NCBI RefSeq assembly: GCF_900176275.1
Contig: NZ_FWXD01000037.1
Span: 1-34,943, forward strand
Direction: 5' to 3'
DNA from: Andreprevotia lacus DSM 23236
GTDB taxonomy: Bacteria; Pseudomonadota; Gammaproteobacteria; Burkholderiales; Chitinibacteraceae
Length of the DNA stretch: 34,943 nt
Shown here: piece by piece, positions 1 to 7,302 of the stretch
How positions within the stretch are numbered: position 1 is the stretch's first letter
How the letters are laid out: the number at the start of each line of letters is the position of its first letter
The notes under the pieces: generated by a model
What the model was told of the DNA's origin: nothing
The model's input: the letters and a program-made list of their open reading frames with translations, nothing else
Database searches by the model: none
Program-made: the position numbers and the translations under genes

Positions 1-333
1 AGCAACCGGCCTTGGTGCGTCAGGAGTTGTGGGGCGTGTTGATTGCCTACACCTTGTTGCGACGGCTGATGCGTCTGATGGCGGAGCAGCTGCAGGTGGC
101 CCCGCAGCGAATCGGCTTTCATGTTGCAGCGATGGCGATCATCGATCTACTGCGCTTTGCGCCCTTGGAGTCTGCTGGAAACCTGCCTAAACGACTGGCA
201 TTGCTCTTTGAACAGGCACGGTTATTCGTGCTGCCGCCTCGGCGCGAGGGGCGGACTTATCCTCGAGTGGTCAAACGGCGTTCGGCGAAATACCCAAACA
301 AAAATGCCAGTCAGGCTTAACTGACTGGCATTA
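1..333 (+). mobile_element. Right end of an IS4-family insertion sequence (partial)
   Basis: This is the 3' part of an IS4-family element: the last third of the transposase followed by its terminal repeat. Read on the minus strand from 333 inwards, the end is TAATGCCAGTCAGTTAAG, close in form to what I recall of the IS4 terminal repeat. The repeat overlaps the transposase stop codon. Inside it, 304-314 and 321-331 form a perfect 11-bp inverted repeat (ATGCCAGTCAG / CTGACTGGCAT) around a 6-base loop, which may also act as a terminator-like hairpin for the transposase transcript. The left end and the target-site duplication partner lie outside the window, so the insertion boundary at 333 is inferred. 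Confidence 0.75.
3..320 (+). CDS. IS4-family transposase, C-terminal part (5' truncated by window edge)
   Basis: The reading frame is open from the left edge, so the true start lies outside the window; the TTG at 12 is not a real start. The visible 105 residues contain the segment VRQELWGVLIAYTLLRR near the beginning, typical of IS4 DDE transposases just after the catalytic glutamate region. They end in the basic tail RREGRTYPRVVKRRSAKYP, also characteristic of the family. The three catalytic acidic residues are not covered except possibly the E of RQELWG. The stop (318-320) lies within the terminal hairpin. Whether the upstream part is intact, and so whether the element is active, cannot be judged here. 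Confidence 0.8.
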   Translation, partial: QPALVRQELWGVLIAYTLLRRLMRLMAEQLQVAPQRIGFHVAAMAIIDLLRFAPLESAGNLPKRLALLFEQARLFVLPPRREGRTYPRVVKRRSAKYPNKNASQA

Positions 334-369
334 GGGCTAGCCCGGCTTTTTTGTTGCTGCAACGTTCGA

Positions 370-1098
370 TCAGTGGTGCAGGATCTTGGACAGAAAGGCC
401 TGCGCCCGCTCGCTGCGCGGCTGGCCGAAGAACTCGTCCTTGTGCGCGTCCTCGACGATGCTGCCACGGTCCATGAAGATCACGCGGTTGGCCACCTTGC
501 GGGCAAAGCCCATTTCGTGGGTCACGCACATCATGGTCATGCCTTCCTTGGCCAGTTGTACCATCACGTCCAGCACTTCGTTGACCATTTCCGGGTCCAG
601 CGCGCTGGTCGGTTCGTCGAACAGCATGGCAATCGGGTCCATGGCCAGCGCGCGGGCAATCGCCACGCGCTGTTGCTGGCCGCCAGAGAGTTGGCCGGGG
701 AACTTGCCGGCATGGGCCTTGAGGCCGACGCGATCCAGCAGCTTCAGGCCCTTTTCCATCGCTTCATCGTGATTGCGCCCCAGCACTTTTTCCTGTGCCA
801 GGCACAGGTTCTCGGTGATCGACAGGTGCGGGAACAGCTCGAAGTTCTGGAACACCATGCCGACGCGCGCGCGCAGCTTGGGCAGATTGGTTTTGGGGTC
901 ACCCACCGACGTGCCCTCGACGCTGATGGTGCCGGACTGGAATGGCTCCAGCCCGTTCACGCACTTGATCAAGGTCGATTTGCCCGAGCCGGACGGCCCG
1001 CATACCACCACCACCTCGCCCTTGGCGACACTGGTGCTGCAGTCGGTCAGCACCTGGAACTCGCCATACCACTTGCTGACTTTGTTGATTTCTATCAT
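370..1098 (-). CDS. gltL: Glutamate/aspartate ABC transporter ATP-binding protein GltL
   Basis: ATPase that powers uptake of acidic amino acids through the GltJ/GltK channel at the cytoplasmic face of the inner membrane. The 242-residue protein has Walker [10 protein letters not shown] (about residue 34), a Q-loop in MVFQNFELFPH, the ABC signature [16 protein letters not shown], Walker B plus D-loop in [11 protein letters not shown], and the switch His in CVTHEMGFA. The N-terminus MIEINKVSKWYG resembles E. coli GltL, and AAGGG lies 6 bases upstream of ATG 1098. I therefore prefer this start over the in-frame TTG at 1104. It is the last gene of gltIJKL; its ribosome-binding site overlaps the gltK stop. 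The transcript runs toward the IS4 end at 333. Confidence 0.93.
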   Translation of the reverse strand: MIEINKVSKWYGEFQVLTDCSTSVAKGEVVVVCGPSGSGKSTLIKCVNGLEPFQSGTISVEGTSVGDPKTNLPKLRARVGMVFQNFELFPHLSITENLCLAQEKVLGRNHDEAMEKGLKLLDRVGLKAHAGKFPGQLSGGQQQRVAIARALAMDPIAMLFDEPTSALDPEMVNEVLDVMVQLAKEGMTMMCVTHEMGFARKVANRVIFMDRGSIVEDAHKDEFFGQPRSERAQAFLSKILHH

Positions 1099-1104
1099 GT
1101 CCAA

Positions 1105-1109
1105 CCCTT
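1105..1109 (-). promoter_or_regulatory. Ribosome-binding site deciding the gltL start
   Basis: AAGGG on the minus strand, 6 bases before ATG 1098 and overlapping the gltK stop codon. It supports the ATG start and translational coupling of gltK and gltL. Confidence 0.6.
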
Positions 1110-1779
1110 AACGAATCACCGCGATGCGCTTGTGCAGCTTTTTCAGCGCCATCGACAGCGGGAAGCAGACGCAGAAATAGCCCAGCGCCGCGAAGGTATA
1201 CATTTCCTTGAGTGCGCCATTGTTGCTGGCCACCACCACGTTGGACCCCATGAAGTCCTTGATGCCGATGATGGTTACCAGCGAGGTGTCCTGGAACAGC
1301 ACCAGGGTTTGCAGCAGCAGCAGCGGCAGCATGTTGCGCAGCGCCTGCGGCAGGATCACGTAGCGCATGCTTTGTGCGTAGGTGAGGCCCAGCGCCTGTG
1401 CTGCGCCCACTTGGCCGCGCGAGATGCTCTGGATGCCGGCACGGATGATCTCGCAGTAATACGCGGCTTCGAAAATGGCAAAGGTGATGAAAACCGATTT
1501 GTCCGGCCCCAGCTTGAAGCCGAAGAACGGCAACAGGAAGTAGAACCAGAAAATCACCAGTACCAGCGGTATCGAGCGGAACAGGTTCACGTAGCTGGCG
1601 GCGATATTGCGCAGCAGCGCGTTGTCGGCCAGGCGCATCAGCGCCAGCACGCAGCCCAGCACGATACCGAAAGCCATCGAGCTGGCAGTCAGCGTGAGCG
1701 AATAGCGCAGGCCGCCCAGCAACAGCTCGTGGTTGTCGGCAACCAGTTGCCAGTCCACGCCGAGGAAATGGCTGCTCAT
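1108..1779 (-). CDS. gltK: Glutamate/aspartate ABC transporter permease GltK
   Basis: Inner-membrane permease of the glutamate/aspartate importer, 223 residues, the usual length for a HisM/GltK-type subunit. Several hydrophobic segments are visible: around 22-45, 55-80 (with RSIPLVLVIFWFYFLLPFFG), 90-105 and 185-205. The coupling-loop region reads EIIRAGIQSISRGQVGAAQALGL, the EAA motif that contacts the ATPase. The start overlaps the gltJ stop as ATGA, with GGAGG six bases ahead, which is a clear sign of translational coupling. It is third in the gltIJKL operon, and its partner permease is GltJ. Confidence 0.92.
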   Translation of the reverse strand: MSSHFLGVDWQLVADNHELLLGGLRYSLTLTASSMAFGIVLGCVLALMRLADNALLRNIAASYVNLFRSIPLVLVIFWFYFLLPFFGFKLGPDKSVFITFAIFEAAYYCEIIRAGIQSISRGQVGAAQALGLTYAQSMRYVILPQALRNMLPLLLLQTLVLFQDTSLVTIIGIKDFMGSNVVVASNNGALKEMYTFAALGYFCVCFPLSMALKKLHKRIAVIR

Positions 1780-2516
1780 TTGCCACCTCCCGCGATCATG
1801 CCCGGCACACGAGCCCTGCGCTCTATCCAGGCCATCAGCCGGTTTACCAGCAGCGCCATGAACATGTAGAGCACGGTGACGGCAAAGATGGTGACGATGA
1901 CTTGGCTGGAATATTCAACCATCTGCTTCATCTGGAAGGTCAGCTCGGTCAGCCCGATGGCCAGCGCCACTGCCGAGTTCTTGAAGGTGTTCATGAACTC
2001 GCTGGTCAGCGGCGGAATGACGATGCGGAATGCCATCGGCAGCAGCACGTGGCGATAGGTTTGCGGCAAGGTCAGCCCCAGCGCCAGCCCGGCGTTCTTC
2101 TGCCCGCGCGACAGCGACAGGATGCCCGATTTCACCTGCTCGGCCACGCGTGCGCCGGTAAACAGCCCCAGGCCCACGGCAGCAGTGAGGAATTCCGGAT
2201 ACGGCATGTCCTGCTTCATCCAGCGCCCGGCGCCGGCCGGCAGGATTTCCGGCAGCACGAAGAACCAGAAGAACAACTGCACCAGGAAGGGGATGTTGCG
2301 GAACACTTCCACATAGGCATCGGCCAGCAGTGCCAGCGCGCGGATTGGCGCGGTGCGGATCACGCCTGCCACCGCGCCGATCACCAGCGCCAGCAGCCAG
2401 CCGGACAGTGCCGTGGCGGTGGTCCACTTCAGGCCGGTCAGCAGCAGTTTCCAGTACGGGCCGTCACCGGTGGGGGATTCCTGCAGCAGGACTCCCCAAT
2501 CGATGTGCAGATTCAC
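1776..2516 (-). CDS. gltJ: Glutamate/aspartate ABC transporter permease GltJ
   Basis: Second inner-membrane permease of the acidic amino acid importer, 246 residues. It has the FRNIPFLVQLFFWFFVLPE segment typical of GltJ and the EAA loop EQVKSGILSLSRGQKNAGLALGL. The start codon is GTG at 2516; only one base separates it from the gltI stop (TGA-G-GTG), and AAGGG lies 8 bases upstream. The N-terminal residues MNLHIDWGVLLQESP align in character with E. coli GltJ, which supports the GTG start. It overlaps gltK by four bases (ATGA). Confidence 0.92.
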   Translation of the reverse strand: MNLHIDWGVLLQESPTGDGPYWKLLLTGLKWTTATALSGWLLALVIGAVAGVIRTAPIRALALLADAYVEVFRNIPFLVQLFFWFFVLPEILPAGAGRWMKQDMPYPEFLTAAVGLGLFTGARVAEQVKSGILSLSRGQKNAGLALGLTLPQTYRHVLLPMAFRIVIPPLTSEFMNTFKNSAVALAIGLTELTFQMKQMVEYSSQVIVTIFAVTVLYMFMALLVNRLMAWIERRARVPGMIAGGGK

Positions 2517-2517
2517 C

Positions 2518-3408
2518 TCAGACGCCCTTGTCGGTCGGGTTGGCGAACTGCTGTTTGAGCTTGTCGCTCATCGGCATGTTCAGGTTGATGTTCTTGGGCG
2601 GAATCGGCGAAGTGAACCACTTGGCGTAGATTTTCTGGATTTCGTCCGACTTGTAGATCTTGGTCAGCGTGTCGTCTACCAGCTTCTTGAACTGCGGGTC
2701 ATCCTTGCGCAGCATGATGCCGTACGGTTCGCTGGACAGCACTTCGCCCACCACGGCAAAGTCCTTGGGGTTCCTGGCATTGGCGATCTTGCCGAACAGC
2801 AGCGTGTCGTCCATCACGAAGGCGGCGGCACGATCGGTTTCCAGCATCAAAAAGCTTTCGTCGTGATCCTTGCCATACAGGTTCTTCACGTCGATCTTCT
2901 GGCCAGCCTCATGCTGCTTGATATAGCGGTCCGACGTGGTGCCGGTCGTGGTGACCACCGGTTTGCCGTTCAGATCGGCCACGCTCTTGATGCCCGAGCT
3001 GGCCTTGACGGCCATGCGCACGTTCACGAGGAACATGTTCACGCCGAAGGCGACTTGCTTCTGGCGCTCGATGCTGTTGGTGGTCGAGCCACACTCCAGG
3101 TCGATGGTGCCGTTCTGCATCAGCGGAATGCGTGTGCTGGAGGTCACCGGCTGGTAGGTGACTTCCAGCGTTTTCAGTTTGAGCGACTTTTGCACCGCAT
3201 CGACGATGTGGTTGCACAAATCAACCGAGTAGCCGACGTATTGCTTGTTGCCGACCAGATAGGAAAATGGCTGCGATGCATCCCGCACGCCGACGACGAT
3301 GGTGCCGCTGTCCTTGATTTTTTTCAGGGTGCCGGTCAGTTCCTCGGCCTGTGCCGTGCAGGCGAAAACGGTGGTCAGTGCTGCAACCAGGGGAATGAGC
3401 TTGCGCAT
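2518..3408 (-). CDS. gltI: Glutamate/aspartate periplasmic binding protein GltI
   Basis: Periplasmic receptor that delivers glutamate/aspartate to GltJKL. The 296-residue protein has a Sec signal peptide (residues 1-21, ending TAQA before EELTGTL). The mature protein is an SBP family 3 fold with the recognisable stretches GTIVVGVRDASQPFSYL, VGYSVDLCNHIVDAV, RIPLMQNGTIDLECGSTTN and SSEPYGIMLRKDDPQF. AGGAG sits 8 bases before the ATG. It is the first gene of gltIJKL. A -10-like TATACT is present at 3446-3451 on the minus strand, but I see no convincing -35, so an activator may be needed. Confidence 0.93.
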   Translation of the reverse strand: MRKLIPLVAALTTVFACTAQAEELTGTLKKIKDSGTIVVGVRDASQPFSYLVGNKQYVGYSVDLCNHIVDAVQKSLKLKTLEVTYQPVTSSTRIPLMQNGTIDLECGSTTNSIERQKQVAFGVNMFLVNVRMAVKASSGIKSVADLNGKPVVTTTGTTSDRYIKQHEAGQKIDVKNLYGKDHDESFLMLETDRAAAFVMDDTLLFGKIANARNPKDFAVVGEVLSSEPYGIMLRKDDPQFKKLVDDTLTKIYKSDEIQKIYAKWFTSPIPPKNINLNMPMSDKLKQQFANPTDKGV

Positions 3409-3513
3409 GATGGGTGCTCCTGCATGGGGATATGAATCGCTACGCAGTATAGGCAGCTCGCGCCCTGGCTGCGCTCCGTGAAAACCCTAAGCAAATCGCG
3501 GCTTGGCGCGTGA

Positions 3514-3531
3514 TTGTCATGTTTTTGTCAT
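3514..3531 (+). promoter_or_regulatory. Pho-box-like direct repeat (uncertain)
   Basis: TTGTCATGTTTTTGTCAT holds two identical TTGTCAT heptamers starting at 3514 and 3525, exactly 11 bp apart. This is the spacing of a PhoB-binding Pho box (consensus heptamer CTGTCAT, 4-bp AT-rich spacer). It lies between gltI (start 3408, minus) and the PhoX gene end (3601, minus), but its canonical orientation points to the plus strand, away from both starts. It could act from the reverse orientation on gltI, or be fortuitous. Confidence 0.3.
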
Positions 3532-3550
3532 GATTTTGGGCATGGGCAAA

Positions 3551-3578
3551 AAAAAGGGGCTGCAGTTGCAGCCCCTTT
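3551..3578 (-). terminator. Rho-independent terminator of the PhoX gene
   Basis: On the minus strand, AAAGGGGCTGCA pairs with TGCAGCCCCTTT (12-bp inverted repeat with a 2-base centre), followed by a run of Ts (eight T counting the stem end). It starts about 22 bases after the stop at 3601. The opposite strand has only three Ts after the stem, so it serves mainly the minus strand. Confidence 0.85.
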
Positions 3579-3600
3579 GCTTTCGGCCATCAAGCAGGCA

Positions 3601-5586
3601 TCAGCTGGTCTTGCCTAGCTTCACGCTGGTAGCCACGCTGGTCAGGTAGCCGACCTGGGCGCCAAAGCGGTTCTTGTAGTTGGCGCGCACCAGCGGATCC
3701 AGTGTGCTTTGCACCTTGCCGTGCAGGCTGGCAATCCAGTCGCCCGGGTGCTGGAAGTTGCTGGTGATGTAGGTCCAGCCGTTCAGGTCATCCACCACGC
3801 CCAGACCGGTCGCTTCTGCGCCCGACGGCATGGAGGCCACGCGGCTCAGCACCTTGGTGTCGACGTTGTAGGCCCACAGGAAGTTGTTGACGTGGTAGCT
3901 GCTGTCTTCACCGATGAACAGGGTGCGCAGTTTTTCGGAGAACTTGAGATTGTCCGGTGCGCCAATCTTGTCCGGGTTGGCCAGGTTGCCCAGCGCATCG
4001 GCCACAGCCAAGTCTTCGCCGATCAGCAGGGTCTTGGTCAGCGACGGCACCCATTCGCTGTTGATCGCGGTGGCGGTGGTGTCTTTCTGGCCAGCGCTCA
4101 GCGTATGCGCCAGCACGCCACCGGCATTCAGCGCCTTGTCGATGGTGATGTTGTAATCCGGGTTCCAGGCCGCATTGCCCTTGACCATGGAGCTTTGCAT
4201 GTTCTGCAGCGCAGAGTAGGCCACCTTGTCCTTGGTGTTGACGGTGGTGCCTTCCATCTTGGTGAACGCCATCGAGCCGCCCTTGAGCGCAGCGTAGCGG
4301 TGGGTTTCCAGGAAGGCTGCCGCTTTTTCCTTGCCAGGCTTTACACGCACCCACTGCGGCTTGCCGCTGTACCAGATCTTGGTGTAGCTGGCATCTGCCG
4401 GATCGGTGGTGACCACGTCCATGATGTCGGAAGCCTTGAGCGTGTCCGCCATCGCCTTGATTTCAGCGCTGGTGGCCGAGCCCAGCTTGATCCAGCTGAT
4501 CGGTGCGCCTGCTGCGGCCGGGTCCAGCGAGAAGCCGGCGCCGAACTTGGCGACGTACAGCGAGCCCGACGAAAGATCTTTTTCCTTGTCGGCCACGAAC
4601 ATGAAGAAGCCGCCGTTGGTCGCGTCGTCGCCCATGATGGCGGTACGGTTGTCCGGCATCACCTGGATCAGCTCGTGCGAGATGCGACCCAGGCAATAGT
4701 GCTTCTTGATCGAACCGGTGCCGTCCGGATTGACGGTGACCTCAGGCAGGTGGCCGTAGTGATAAACGTTGGCCTTGGTTTCGTCGCCAAAAGTATTCTT
4801 GCTGTAGGCCTTGAACTGGGCATTGCTTGCCACGGTAAAGGCATCCGGCTCGTACTCTTCGCTGGAGAGGTGGGTGCCCCACGGCGACAGACTGGAGCCG
4901 CAGGTGATCCACAGGCCCATGGCCGACGAGGTATCCACATTATGGTATTTCACCAGGCTGAGCTTGCCGGTGGCCGGGTCTTGATCCAGCGTCAGCACGG
5001 CGATCGGCGACGGCAGCTTGCCGTACATGTCGGTGGCATCGTCCTGGGCGCGGGTGGTGTATTCAAACTGCACCACGGCGTAGACGGCGTTGCCCTTGAT
5101 GCCGGCCACTGTGGTCGGCTTGTCCAACTTCAGCAGCGAGGTGCCGTCCGGCGAATCGCTGAAGAACTGGCGCTCTTTGCCGGCCACCGAGGTGTCGATG
5201 ATGGGTTTGTTGTTGATGTCGTAGTAGCCGCCGGCCAGGATGGTGCCGCCCTTGCCATCCGGCACCAGGTCGCCGGTGGTGAAGAAGGGCGCGTAGGCCA
5301 GTGCAAAGGTCTGGGTGGTTTTGTCGCTGAATGTGACTTGCAGCGCGGACGATACCAGTGTCTTGGCCATGTCGGCCGGTACGGCCAGGCTGGGCGCAGC
5401 CATCGATACGAAACTGGCCGAGGCCATGCCGATCGATGGTGCAAGCGTGGGGGTAGTCGTGACTGCGGCGCCATCACTGCCGCCACAGGCGGTCAGCAGG
5501 CTGCCGGCGATGCCGCCGGTGATGGGCAGCATCAGGGGGGTCGCCAGAAGTTTCAGGGCGTTGCGACGATTCATTGTATTGGACAT
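3601..5586 (-). CDS. PhoX-family (DUF839) secreted lipoprotein, probable alkaline phosphatase
   Basis: The 661-residue protein belongs to the PhoX/DUF839 family, whose studied members are Ca/Fe-dependent periplasmic phosphatases releasing phosphate from organic esters. The N-terminus has a twin-arginine motif (RRNALKLL, residues 7-14), a hydrophobic stretch, and a lipobox LLTAC with Cys 34, so a Tat-exported lipoprotein is likely. Family landmarks include CGSSLSPWGTHLSSEE (about 229-244), GRISHE (about 300) and GDDATNGGFFMFVAD. I chose ATG 5586; ATG 5574 is also possible and both lack a strong ribosome-binding site. Upstream in-frame codons give a long unlikely N-terminus. It is a single-gene unit with its own terminator. 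Phosphatase activity is inferred from family only; some DUF839 proteins are uncharacterised. Confidence 0.75.
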   Translation of the reverse strand: MSNTMNRRNALKLLATPLMLPITGGIAGSLLTACGGSDGAAVTTTPTLAPSIGMASASFVSMAAPSLAVPADMAKTLVSSALQVTFSDKTTQTFALAYAPFFTTGDLVPDGKGGTILAGGYYDINNKPIIDTSVAGKERQFFSDSPDGTSLLKLDKPTTVAGIKGNAVYAVVQFEYTTRAQDDATDMYGKLPSPIAVLTLDQDPATGKLSLVKYHNVDTSSAMGLWITCGSSLSPWGTHLSSEEYEPDAFTVASNAQFKAYSKNTFGDETKANVYHYGHLPEVTVNPDGTGSIKKHYCLGRISHELIQVMPDNRTAIMGDDATNGGFFMFVADKEKDLSSGSLYVAKFGAGFSLDPAAAGAPISWIKLGSATSAEIKAMADTLKASDIMDVVTTDPADASYTKIWYSGKPQWVRVKPGKEKAAAFLETHRYAALKGGSMAFTKMEGTTVNTKDKVAYSALQNMQSSMVKGNAAWNPDYNITIDKALNAGGVLAHTLSAGQKDTTATAINSEWVPSLTKTLLIGEDLAVADALGNLANPDKIGAPDNLKFSEKLRTLFIGEDSSYHVNNFLWAYNVDTKVLSRVASMPSGAEATGLGVVDDLNGWTYITSNFQHPGDWIASLHGKVQSTLDPLVRANYKNRFGAQVGYLTSVATSVKLGKTS

Positions 5587-5656
5587 GGCTGTAACCGCTA
5601 GACAGGGAAAGGGAGCCGCCCCATTCGTGATGGCGCGGCGACATTCAGGCTGCGCC

Positions 5657-5690
5657 AATGTACGTTTTGCATATGTCGTGTTTGTGACAA
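5657..5690 (-). promoter_or_regulatory. Possible Pho-box promoter of the PhoX gene
   Basis: On the minus strand, TTGTCAC-AAAC-ACGACAT (5690-5673) is a degenerate pair of 7-bp half-sites at 11-bp spacing, followed after 10 bp by TACATT (5662-5657), a 4/6 match to a -10 box. This is the architecture of PhoB-activated promoters, in which the Pho box replaces the -35. The second half-site matches CTGTCAT at only 4 of 7 positions, so this is suggestive only. Confidence 0.35.
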
Positions 5691-5956
5691 ACTTGATACA
5701 TGGCGCGACAGCATGCCGATATCACCCCAATCTGCACTGTTGCTGCGATGCGTTCCGCCACGAGGGCCGCGTACCAGTTTGCCCTGCCAATGGGGGCTGC
5801 CGTATGGCTTGCAGGGCTGTTTGTCTTTGGGCCGGCCAAGCCATTTCATGTTGCGGTCGGGTGATCGGCTTCCTGTCTTTGCCAACTTGCATCGTGATTT
5901 GCGGGGCGGGCTGTTCGCGGCGCGCCGGCATGCAATGCTCCGGCCTGCGGCCGGTA
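5691..5956. other. Gene-poor intergenic stretch
   Basis: I see no recognisable gene. A plus-strand ORF of 54 codons (5700-5864) would encode a peptide with one hydrophobic segment (ALPMGAAVWLAGLFVFG), but it has no ribosome-binding site and no recognised relative. Near the right end, 5941-5946 and 5959-5964 (CGGCCT/AGGCCG) form a small hairpin without a U-tract, overlapping the end of the GNAT remnant. Confidence 0.4.
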
Positions 5957-6379
5957 TCAGGCCGTGGGGCCTCGCGCCATGGTCAGGCAGTAGTCGCCAA
6001 AGCCGAGTGCAGCCCAGAAAGCGCGCGCCGTGGTTGTCGATCAGCACCTCGATGCGCAGGTGCAGTGGCCCGGCAGCATGGCTGGCTTGTTCGACCAGCT
6101 GCCGCCCAAGCGCTGGCGGCATGCGCCTGGCGTCACGTAGAGCTGGCGCAGGTAAATGTAATCGGGGTTTATGCGATAAAGCAGGTCGGCGTGCATCCGG
6201 CCATCGGCCTCGGCCAGTAGCGCGCGATAGTCACTGCTGGGCCAGTTGTGCATGCGCACGGTCAGCGCGGCCAGGCCCATGGCGCATGGCGTTGCGATGG
6301 CCTTCATCGCGGATCAGTGCGCGTGCTTGAGTTGCGCCAGTGCCGGCGCATCTGCGAGCGTGGCAGGTCGGATATACAT
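5957..6379 (-). pseudogene. Degraded GNAT-family N-acetyltransferase
   Basis: Joining three minus-strand frames restores an acetyltransferase of about 140 residues. It starts at ATG 6379 (MYIRPATLADAPALAQLKHAH), which meets an in-frame TGA at 6314-6316. The same frame continues with LLYRINPDYIYLRQLYVTPGA, the core GNAT strand before the acetyl-CoA loop. Around 6102-6107 the frame must shift to read LGRQLVEQASHAAGPLHLRI, and around 6021-6029, in a CG-repeat run, it must shift again to read AFWAALGFGDYCLTMARG, the family's C-terminal signature, ending at TGA 5957. One stop plus two frameshifts indicate a decaying gene; a cluster of sequencing errors is the less likely alternative. Substrate is unknown. 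Confidence 0.75.
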
Positions 6380-6443
6380 GCGCTTGGCTGGTCGTGGTAA
6401 ACGGCAATGATAGCCATCCACCACTGCACCGGCCAGCGACGCA

Positions 6444-7214
6444 TCAAACGCCGTGCATGGGGGCCAGCACCTGCTTGAGGAACTGGCGGGCGCGGTCGGT
6501 CTTGGGGGCGGTGAAGAAGGCTTCCGGCGTGGTGTCCTCAAGGATCTCGCCTTGTTCGAGGAACAGCACGCGGTCGGCTACTTCGCGGGCAAAGCCCATT
6601 TCGTGGGTGACCACCATCATGGTCATGCCGGTTTCGGCCAGGTCTTTCATGACCTTGAGCACTTCGCCGATCATTTCCGGGTCCAGCGCGCTGGTCGGTT
6701 CATCGAACAGCATGACCTTGGGCTGCATGGCCAGCCCGCGTGCAATGGCCACGCGTTGCTGCTGGCCGCCGGACAGATTGGCCGGATAGGCATCGCGCTT
6801 GTTGGAGAGGCCCACCTTGAGCAGCAGCTCCATCGCCTGCTCGTCGGCCTCGGCCTTTTTCATTTTTTTCACCTGGATGGGGGCCAGCGTGATGTTCTCC
6901 AGCACCGTCAGATGCGGGTAGAGATTGAAGTGCTGGAAGACGAAGCCGACGTTTTCGCGCAGCTGGTTGATATTGGTGCGCGTGCTGTTCACCTGCACGT
7001 CGCCCACCCAGATTTCGCCATCCTTCACCGGCTCCAGCTGGTTGATGGTGCGGATCAGGGTGGATTTGCCCGAGCCGGACGGCCCGCACACCACCACCAC
7101 CTCACCGGTACGGACTTCGAGGCAGATGTCTTTCAGGACGTGGTGATCGCGCCCGTACCATTTGTTGACGTTGGCGAAGCGGATCATGGATTTGCTGGTG
7201 GTGTCGGTCATCAT
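6444..7214 (-). CDS. Polar amino acid ABC transporter ATP-binding protein, GlnQ/AapP type (orphan)
   Basis: ATPase subunit for a polar amino acid importer, about 256 residues. Walker [11 protein letters not shown]-loop [11 protein letters not shown], signature [16 protein letters not shown], Walker [12 protein letters not shown] and switch His in VVTHEMGFA are all present, so it should be catalytically competent. Unlike gltL it has no permease or binding-protein gene beside it, so its partners must be encoded elsewhere or it may serve several permeases. The start is uncertain: ATG 7214, ATG 7211 and ATG 7244 are all in frame, with no clear ribosome-binding site for any. It lies 59-90 bases after rsmA on the same strand and could be read through from it. 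Confidence 0.85.
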   Translation of the reverse strand: MMTDTTSKSMIRFANVNKWYGRDHHVLKDICLEVRTGEVVVVCGPSGSGKSTLIRTINQLEPVKDGEIWVGDVQVNSTRTNINQLRENVGFVFQHFNLYPHLTVLENITLAPIQVKKMKKAEADEQAMELLLKVGLSNKRDAYPANLSGGQQQRVAIARGLAMQPKVMLFDEPTSALDPEMIGEVLKVMKDLAETGMTMMVVTHEMGFAREVADRVLFLEQGEILEDTTPEAFFTAPKTDRARQFLKQVLAPMHGV

Positions 7215-7302
7215 GGGCGCGGATTGTGGCTGTGTTACCAGCATAGTCGCCAGTAGGGAAATTCCGTAAGCAAACCATCTGCCGACGGGTGGCGTCTGCC
7301 GG

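Noticed and set aside
373-1869. 498-codon plus-strand open frame opposite gltL and gltK
   Set aside because: It spans two well-defined genes antisense and encodes a His/Gln-rich low-sense sequence; a codon-bias shadow.
3709-5601. 630-codon plus-strand open frame opposite the PhoX gene
   Set aside because: No ribosome-binding site or recognisable domain; the minus strand has the Tat signal, family motifs and terminator.
5700-5864. 54-codon plus-strand ORF with one hydrophobic segment (possible small membrane protein)
   Set aside because: No ribosome-binding site, no promoter beyond the region serving the PhoX gene, and no recognised relative; listed only as a remark on the gap.
7245-7302. 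Terminator between rsmA and the orphan ATPase
   Set aside because: A small GACG/CGTC stem is present but without a T-run on the minus strand, so read-through seems possible.
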